Positions 7,476 to 12,207 of a stretch of DNA of 12,207 nt are shown here, piece by piece (the stretch's first letter is position 1; the number at the start of each line of letters is the position of its first letter). The notes beneath the pieces were generated by a model, which saw only the letters and a program-made list of their open reading frames with translations, made no database searches and was not told the origin of the DNA. This DNA comes from JAYWFX01 sp043778575 (lineage in GTDB: Bacteria > Patescibacteriota > JACMRA01), in assembly GCA_043778575.1 (NCBI GenBank), contig JAYWFX010000013.1:1-12207 (forward strand). The letters are read 5' to 3'. The position numbers were made by a program, and so were the translations under genes.

Positions 7476-8612
7476 TTAGCTGGGTTGCCCATTGTAGTTG
7501 TTCATTTCATTTTCGATCTGGATCGGTTTTTTGGCACCTTGAATTTTTGAAATATAATCATAATAATCCGACACAGAACCAAACAGGGATTGTAAAAAAT
7601 GCGGATCTCTCATGGAGTTAATGTGATTTCCAGTTGTGTTCATATTGCATATATTTCTACTGTTTGTTGGATTTGTGAGCCCTTGGATACCAGCAAAATG
7701 TTGATGATATATATCACTTTTTGACACTGTATCTAAGAGTTTATGAGCTAATTTAGCAAATGGTAAAACAGTATCATTTATGCAGGTTATGTTTAATACG
7801 TACACGTTTTTAGTTTCCATTTGCTTCACTCTATCCTCATTATTTAACATGTTGGCGTCAGAGTTTGCAGCAAATAGTACTATGAGTCTCGGTGGTTCAT
7901 TTGGTTGTATTTTTGATAGCATTTCATCAAACGCATCGTTTTTGATAGCTTGGTCGATGATTTTAGCTCCAGTAGAGTAACCAACCACAATCGAACCTAC
8001 TACCATGTCCATGCAGTCTTTGATTGTTTTATCGTTTCCAGTGGTGTGAATTTCTGCTCTGTATATCATTGGTGCTGAGAATATGAACTTTCTCTTAGCC
8101 AGCTCTTGATTAGTCCATGTTTGTATATTAAGCAGTTCTGAAAAATAGTGGTGATAAGGGTGTTCAATCTTTGATCTTATAATTGAATCAATGTTACTTA
8201 ATCCATTAGTGCAATTTAGTTGAATAAATGTGTCTCGGACTCCTTCTGAAAAATCTACTCCTCCAGTGAACCCGTGCAGGAAATGAGTTGATAGTATTGT
8301 GACCGAGAGATTTATCTTTTTGACAGCATCTATGACCCTAGAATCAACGTTTTTGTATCGAGAAAAATAGAGCTCTCGGATACTTTTTATACGATTTTCA
8401 TATTTTCTTAGGGAGTCTTTTTGTAGCTTCGTCAGCAGTTGGTTTCGTGACGCTAATTGTATTTTTATCAAGACCGATTCCAACGCTGATCTGAGTTTCT
8501 GTTGTTCAGGATTTAACTGATCATAATCATACATCCTGTAGTCGACTGAGCTATTCTGATAGGTTTCTGATAATCTACCCTGTCGGCTAATTAAATCAAG
8601 GGGTGTGACCAC
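7476..8612 (-). CDS. Putative alpha/beta-hydrolase-fold protein
   Basis: This protein of up to 378 residues is convergent with the ABC-F gene, 10 bases away. Three features suggest a serine hydrolase of the alpha/beta fold: HGFTGG (113-118), resembling an oxyanion-hole loop; GYSTG (211-215) after a hydrophobic strand, a G-x-S-x-G nucleophile elbow with Ser213; and IND-TVLP (Asp280) with a later GNHINSMRDPH (His330 or His338) in the expected order for Asp and His. The first 100 residues are charged and helical, unlike a typical hydrolase N-terminus, and there is no signal peptide. Substrate is unknown. The start is uncertain: GTG at 8612 is the longest, ATG at 8534 (Met27) is a good alternative; neither has a Shine-Dalgarno sequence. 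Confidence 0.7.
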   Translation of the reverse strand: MVTPLDLISRQGRLSETYQNSSVDYRMYDYDQLNPEQQKLRSALESVLIKIQLASRNQLLTKLQKDSLRKYENRIKSIRELYFSRYKNVDSRVIDAVKKINLSVTILSTHFLHGFTGGVDFSEGVRDTFIQLNCTNGLSNIDSIIRSKIEHPYHHYFSELLNIQTWTNQELAKRKFIFSAPMIYRAEIHTTGNDKTIKDCMDMVVGSIVVGYSTGAKIIDQAIKNDAFDEMLSKIQPNEPPRLIVLFAANSDANMLNNEDRVKQMETKNVYVLNITCINDTVLPFAKLAHKLLDTVSKSDIYHQHFAGIQGLTNPTNSRNICNMNTTGNHINSMRDPHFLQSLFGSVSDYYDYISKIQGAKKPIQIENEMNNYNGQPS

Positions 8613-8708
8613 ATTATTTATGTTATGTATTTTAAAAAAGTTTTTATGGTCACTTTATCCCCAAAACCAAATCTACGTATACTTGATTTCGAGGATATTC
8701 GTGATTGT

Positions 8709-9086
8709 CTACATGTATTTGACCAAAGCCTCAGCTACATTTGCTCGTGTACCATTATCAAATTGTACGTATAGCATTTGGTATCTGACACCATTGATGT
8801 CACAGTAGCCAACCTTTTGTTTGAGAGTAGCCATGGCACCATTTGGCATCGAACCAAATCTATTGCAGGTGGCACCTCGTAGATTGATACCTCTAGCTGA
8901 GTTTACCATGATTCTTTTACCTGAAGGGGTTGAAGATCCTTGTGATGGTGTAGCCACACTAGTTGTAGGTGTGGTAGTTGGGGTAGTCGATGAAATTGCT
9001 GCGTTTGCAGTCAAACCGCCGAGCATTGATCCAGAGAGAGCTACTACTGAGAGAGCTGAAAGAGAGAAAGATAAGAATTTTTTCAT
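8709..9086 (-). CDS. Secreted SH3b-like domain protein
   Basis: This 125-residue protein has a textbook signal peptide: MKK, a hydrophobic core to about residue 25, and a likely signal peptidase I site after TANA (residue 29). A Thr/Pro/Ser-rich linker (about 30-57) follows, then a compact domain (58-125) reading VNSARGINLRG..., ...GSMPNGAMATLKQ... and ...YVQFDNGTRANVAEALVKY. This pattern fits a bacterial SH3 domain, a fold often used to bind cell-wall peptides. Cys74 and Cys95 could form a disulfide once exported. It is divergent from the gene at 9251 and lies upstream, in the same orientation, of the hydrolase gene with a 96-base gap. Ligand and role are unknown. Confidence 0.82.
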   Translation of the reverse strand: MKKFLSFSLSALSVVALSGSMLGGLTANAAISSTTPTTTPTTSVATPSQGSSTPSGKRIMVNSARGINLRGATCNRFGSMPNGAMATLKQKVGYCDINGVRYQMLYVQFDNGTRANVAEALVKYM

Positions 9087-9210
9087 AATTTTATTGGTGT
9101 ATTAATTAAATGGTTTATGATAGTTTGTATATTTGTTTTTGCAGTTTTGTGATTACGTACCCACAACCTGTTTTCAAATAACCAATTGAGTATGTGGTAA
9201 AAAAAGTTGA

Positions 9211-9239
9211 TTGACAAGCACAGTTGAATTATCTACTTA
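9211..9239 (+). promoter_or_regulatory. Candidate promoter for the gene at 9251
   Basis: A perfect TTGACA (9211-9216) is followed after 17 bases by TACTTA (9234-9239), a poor -10. If real, transcription would begin near 9246, only a few bases before the ATG at 9251, giving a nearly leaderless mRNA. It would also exclude the TTG at 9224 as the start. Confidence 0.35.
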
Positions 9240-9250
9240 TTACTACCAAT

Positions 9251-10087
9251 ATGTCTAAAAATGTAAAAATAGGTGCGGTAGTTTTGGTTGTTATTTTGTT
9301 TCTAGGGAGTCTAGGATTTGGTGTAGATTCGTTTATGAAAAACAAGGAGTTGATAAAATATAGCACTGAACTCAATACGAGGATAGACAAGCTTGAAAAA
9401 GAACATCAGAAAAAGCACGATGACGAGATGAAAATGCAACCAAAACCCGGTGATGTTTCTACACTCCCTACACCTGCAACTCCCGAAGATATAGCTTTTT
9501 TAAAGAAACAAGAAGAGGGGAAAATGACAAAAACCAGTTCTAATCTGACAAACTATAAATGCTGGGATTTTACTGTAAAATATAACCCAAGTGCACTCCA
9601 AATTGGATATATGGGAGTATCTGATCTCGTGAAAAAGTCTGATGCCAAAACTGTAGCTGACGCCTTAGAATCTATACAACCTGAAAAATTAGGATACTGC
9701 AAAACACTGACAAATGCAGATGGATCAAAATATGGTTATATTTCTATGTTTCCTGCTGGTACACCGCTTCCGTGCTATGGGTGTGATGGAGGATTTGCAT
9801 TTATTGACGGACGGTTGGATAGTTCAGCAAACGAATACAACACCAAGGGTATTACAAACTCCAAAAACCTCACAAAAACTGGAGCTACAAATGTCCGCAC
9901 TTTTGACTATGATAGTACAAATTTTGCAGAGGGCTTTCCATTGGTCTCAAAAGTATATTCCTTTACCACAAAAAATGGCACTTACTCCTTTAATCTCCAC
10001 AAAGATAGCTATAAAAATGCTAAAATAACCCAAGACCAAGCAGAAAAGCAATTCCAAGATTTGATCGATAACCTAGAAATAAATTAA
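9251..10087 (+). CDS. Hypothetical membrane-anchored protein with extracytoplasmic Cys-containing domain
   Basis: This 278-residue protein starts with a short basic tail, one membrane helix (about 6-25), and a charged helical stretch (about 30-62) likely to be coiled coil. A Pro/Thr linker (64-80) leads to a C-terminal domain of about 180 residues presumably outside the cell. That domain has Cys104, Cys150 and a C-Y-G-C pair (175, 178), suited to disulfides. Beta-rich stretches such as YGYISMFPAG and KVYSFTTKNGTYSFNLH are visible. No family is recognised. The ATG at 9251 is preferred over the TTG at 9224 because it starts directly before the membrane helix and fits the upstream promoter candidate. 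Confidence 0.8.
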   Translation: MSKNVKIGAVVLVVILFLGSLGFGVDSFMKNKELIKYSTELNTRIDKLEKEHQKKHDDEMKMQPKPGDVSTLPTPATPEDIAFLKKQEEGKMTKTSSNLTNYKCWDFTVKYNPSALQIGYMGVSDLVKKSDAKTVADALESIQPEKLGYCKTLTNADGSKYGYISMFPAGTPLPCYGCDGGFAFIDGRLDSSANEYNTKGITNSKNLTKTGATNVRTFDYDSTNFAEGFPLVSKVYSFTTKNGTYSFNLHKDSYKNAKITQDQAEKQFQDLIDNLEIN

Positions 10088-10187
10088 TCTGAATCTAATT
10101 CAGTCGTCATATCTCCTCGTTAAATACGTATTGCCCACTATGAAAATTTTCTTGATTTCTTTGAAAAAGTGTGCTTGCATTTGATTT

Positions 10188-10490
10188 ATGCCCACAGAAA
10201 CTTTATCAAATTCAAAGGGTGTTGGTATTAAGGATGCCAGAGCAATAGCCCTCAATTTACTACTAAGGAGGAGGGGTGAAAATGGAATTAGCTTCATTGA
10301 TCCTGCGCAAAGATTAGATGATTTACAGTTAGATCAAGAGTTTAATTCAGATATAAATATAACTTTACCAGGTATGGAAACGCTCATGACTCATACTGCA
10401 GGTGGTGAAGGTGGTAATAACGATGATCTTGATAAGCCAGATGATATAGAGGATGCTTGTAAGCCAGGATCAAATGATGACAGAGAATGA
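10188..10490 (+). CDS. Putative graspetide (omega-ester/amide RiPP) precursor peptide
   Basis: This 100-residue peptide lies 7 nt upstream of an ATP-grasp ligase of the graspetide type. The N-terminal part looks like a leader: about residues 14-29 (IKDARAIALNLLLRRR) could be an amphipathic helix, followed by an acidic stretch to about 56. The C-terminal part has Thr65, Thr68, Thr70, a GGEGG run (72-76), then 24 residues of which 10 are Asp or Glu. It contains two units of pattern K-P-x3-[E/D]-D: KPDDIED (83-89) and KPGSNDD (92-98), separated by Ala-Cys91. Such mixtures of acidic side chains with Lys/Thr/Ser are the substrate of ATP-grasp macrocyclases. The extent of the core and the links are unknown. 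ATG 10188 has no Shine-Dalgarno sequence, and no other in-frame start is plausible. Confidence 0.7.
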   Translation: MPTETLSNSKGVGIKDARAIALNLLLRRRGENGISFIDPAQRLDDLQLDQEFNSDINITLPGMETLMTHTAGGEGGNNDDLDKPDDIEDACKPGSNDDRE

Positions 10491-10497
10491 AACCTCT

Positions 10498-11487
10498 ATG
10501 AAATATGTAATTGTAATTTATGATTCTGATAGAATGGTTTGGCAAACCAAGGTAATCGTATTCAACCTGAGACAAAGAGGTGTCAATGTAATAGCTTTAA
10601 ATCATAAAGAAATTGGAAAAACTTGGAAAATTAACCTGTTGTACTCTGGTGGTGATTGGTATTCAAATAGCTTTTTTCAACTAGAAAGTGGTTTACAGAT
10701 TCCGCTTTCAGAAATAAAATCTATTTTCCGCAATTACAACAACCTTCCAAAGAGAAACCCTTTTAAATTAACCATCAAAGATAATCGCCAAGATCATTTG
10801 GAGATATTTGATAATACGATTAAACTCCTCCAGTCAAAAATCATCTTTGCAAATCCACTAGTTGATTATCCTTCATCAAATAACAAGTTTTATGGTATTA
10901 TCAAAGCTACAGAATTTGGTTTCAAGGTGCCATCAGCCTATTTTGGAAATAATGTAGAAATGGTGAAAAAGCTTTCTAATAATCTTGCTGTAAAACCAAT
11001 TAAGTCTAAATTTTTTAAACTGGAGCAATCAGATATTCTTCTTTACACGCAAAAGTTTTCACAAGATGAGATAGAACTATATAAAGATTCAGTTTCAGAA
11101 ACACCGCTGACTTATCAAGATTACATCGAAAAAATGTATGAACTAAGGATTACTGTAGTGGGAGATAAAGTCTTTGCGACTAAAATAGATTCACAAAAGA
11201 ATCCGCAATCACTGGTTGACTGGAGACAGTTGAAAGAGGGAATGGGTAAATATTACTCGATATATACTTTGCCAAAAAATATTCAGGACATGTGTGTGGC
11301 ATACACCAAATCCTTGAAGCAATACTATGGTGCCATTGATTTGATTCGAGATGTAAATGGAGACTATATTTTTTTGGAGCTGAATAGTATGCCTGCATGG
11401 TTGTGGATTGAGAAAATTACTAACCAACCAATTACAAATGAAATAGTGAATCTACTGTGTGATCCAAATCCAGAAATACTCTGTTAA
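10498..11487 (+). CDS. ATP-grasp peptide macrocyclase, MvdC/MvdD-like (graspetide synthetase)
   Basis: This protein of 329 residues is close to the size of MvdC/MvdD, which use ATP to activate Asp/Glu side chains of a precursor and form lactones or lactams. Visible from the chosen start: SIFRNYNNLP (75-84), where the family has a WYRR-like motif; SNNK (127-130) followed by ATEFGFKVPSAYF; VKP (165-167) with an ATP-binding Lys; the hallmark QDYIEKMYELRITVVG (207-222); DSQ (231-233); DWR (242-244); GAIDLI (278-283); and FLELNS (292-297) plus WLWIEK with metal-binding Glu and Asn. All ATP-grasp elements appear intact. ATG 10498 is preferred because the fold begins with KYVIVIYDSD; ATGs at 10453, 10474 and 10477 would overlap the precursor gene. 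It overlaps the next gene by 29 bases. Confidence 0.92.
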   Translation: MKYVIVIYDSDRMVWQTKVIVFNLRQRGVNVIALNHKEIGKTWKINLLYSGGDWYSNSFFQLESGLQIPLSEIKSIFRNYNNLPKRNPFKLTIKDNRQDHLEIFDNTIKLLQSKIIFANPLVDYPSSNNKFYGIIKATEFGFKVPSAYFGNNVEMVKKLSNNLAVKPIKSKFFKLEQSDILLYTQKFSQDEIELYKDSVSETPLTYQDYIEKMYELRITVVGDKVFATKIDSQKNPQSLVDWRQLKEGMGKYYSIYTLPKNIQDMCVAYTKSLKQYYGAIDLIRDVNGDYIFLELNSMPAWLWIEKITNQPITNEIVNLLCDPNPEILC

Positions 11488-12207
11488 GGTTTTCAGAAAT
11501 GAAGCTAATAAGGTAGTTTATTCCTATCATAAAAGCAATAACAATAGGTATATTTTGCCAATATCTGAAGGGTATCACGATTTATATCACTGGTATGCAC
11601 AGCAGTTTTTATTTACTCAGTCTGATACTAAAATCTCAACAAACTATACTTTTGAAAATGAATTATTTGTAGGGTGTATCGATAAATTGATGAAGGCTGT
11701 TTGGATATGTACAGATGCAAACACTTCTCAGTATAGATTTTACTTTCCCGAAACATTTTTGAAACCTGATAATTTGCGACTTACACTGTGTGGTTATGCT
11801 TTTCAGGAGATGATTATCTTGCTCAATATTGCAAAGAAGCAATCGGGTGCAAATTGGATACATGAAAATTATGAGGAGCTAGTTCTAGTATTGTATTCGT
11901 ACTTAACTTCAGATTTTTGTACTGATAGTTTTAATTTTTTTGACGAGCGTTTGTCTACATTCTTTGGTTTTGGTTTAAACACAGTCAAAGTTGTTTTGTT
12001 TCGTTTTCTTGAAATTTTGATTACAAATACAAAGGCAAACACTGACCAAATTGTTTTGATTGGAGTAGATAGGTGCTTTGAAATATTTGATACATCTCAA
12101 TATTTGATTGATATAATGTATATTTATCTGTACGAGAGTAGCAAAACTTTGAAAAGGAGTAAAACTAGAACACTGACTCTACTAAAGCAAGACAAACAAC
12201 TGTGCAC
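11459..12207 (+). CDS. Unrecognised protein downstream of the ATP-grasp ligase (3' end outside window)
   Basis: Frame 2 is open from just after a TGA at 11447-11449 to the window end. GTG at 11459 is the earliest start and gives at least 249 residues. The next ATG in frame is near 11690, too far in to be credible. The gene overlaps the ligase by 29 bases, so the two are probably translated from one mRNA. The product is rich in Tyr, Phe, Leu and Ile, with ISEGYHDLYHWYAQQF, FVGCIDKLMKAVWIC and a hydrophobic-helical second half (VVLFRFLEILI). No signal peptide, radical-SAM CxxxCxxC motif, ABC motif or peptidase motif was found. The tyrosine-rich alternation suggests a helical soluble protein. 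A role in maturing or recognising the peptide is inferred only from position. Confidence 0.72.
   Translation, partial: MIQIQKYSVKVFRNEANKVVYSYHKSNNNRYILPISEGYHDLYHWYAQQFLFTQSDTKISTNYTFENELFVGCIDKLMKAVWICTDANTSQYRFYFPETFLKPDNLRLTLCGYAFQEMIILLNIAKKQSGANWIHENYEELVLVLYSYLTSDFCTDSFNFFDERLSTFFGFGLNTVKVVLFRFLEILITNTKANTDQIVLIGVDRCFEIFDTSQYLIDIMYIYLYESSKTLKRSKTRTLTLLKQDKQLC

Noticed and set aside
8821..9105. 94-residue plus-strand ORF opposite the SH3b-like gene.
   Set aside because: It is antisense to a gene with a clear signal peptide and domain; its Val/Gly repeats mirror the Thr/Pro linker codons.
10089..10103. Perfect inverted repeat CTGAAT-cta-ATTCAG just after the stop of the gene at 9251-10087.
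   Set aside because: The stem is short and weak and is not followed by a T-run, so it is not a convincing terminator.
10161..10189. TTGAAA followed after 17 bases by ATTTAT as a promoter for the peptide precursor.
   Set aside because: The -10 position would overlap the start codon, placing transcription inside the gene.
11180..11427. Minus-strand ORFs within the ATP-grasp gene.
   Set aside because: They are antisense to the most conserved part of the ligase and show no independent signal.
1..12207. CRISPR arrays, tRNA or rRNA genes, insertion sequences and phage genes.
   Set aside because: Reading both strands showed no regularly spaced repeats, cloverleaf or rRNA-like sequence, transposase motifs or terminal inverted repeats.

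Overview
This 12.2 kb window is AT-rich bacterial DNA that reads with the standard genetic code. Gene starts lack Shine-Dalgarno sequences, neighbouring genes overlap or nearly touch, and several proteins are small, single-span or secreted, with no close match I can name. Together these suggest an uncultivated small-genome bacterium, possibly of the Candidate Phyla Radiation (Patescibacteria). No rRNA, tRNA or other taxonomic marker is present, so this is inference.

Layout. Positions 1-1001 hold the end of an unrecognised protein gene, interrupted by an in-frame TAA and then a frameshift. At 1012-1725 is a small membrane-anchored protein. The gene-poor stretch 1726-2203 contains a truncated, internally deleted copy of that gene, and possibly a scrap of another gene on the minus strand. 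Two minus-strand metabolic genes follow: a short-chain dehydrogenase/reductase (2204-3037) and, upstream of it, a RibD-type pyrimidine deaminase whose reductase half is degenerate (3072-4016).

From 4109 to 7465 a tight plus-strand unit encodes a type II restriction-modification system (beta-class methyltransferase plus PD-(D/E)xK endonuclease, starts and stops overlapping) and a two-domain ABC-F ATPase. A convergent minus-strand alpha/beta-hydrolase-like protein (7476-8612) follows. Next is a divergent pair: a secreted SH3b-like protein on minus and a Cys-containing membrane-anchored protein on plus (9251-10087).

The most interesting locus is 10188-12207. A 100-residue peptide with an extremely acidic C-terminus lies 7 nt upstream of an ATP-grasp ligase of the MvdC/MvdD (microviridin, or graspetide) type. 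A third, overlapping gene of unknown function runs off the window end. I read this as a graspetide (omega-ester/amide cross-linked RiPP) gene cluster. The precursor has two K-P-x3-[E/D]-D units and a possible Gly-Gly cleavage region, a pattern I do not recognise from described graspetide classes.
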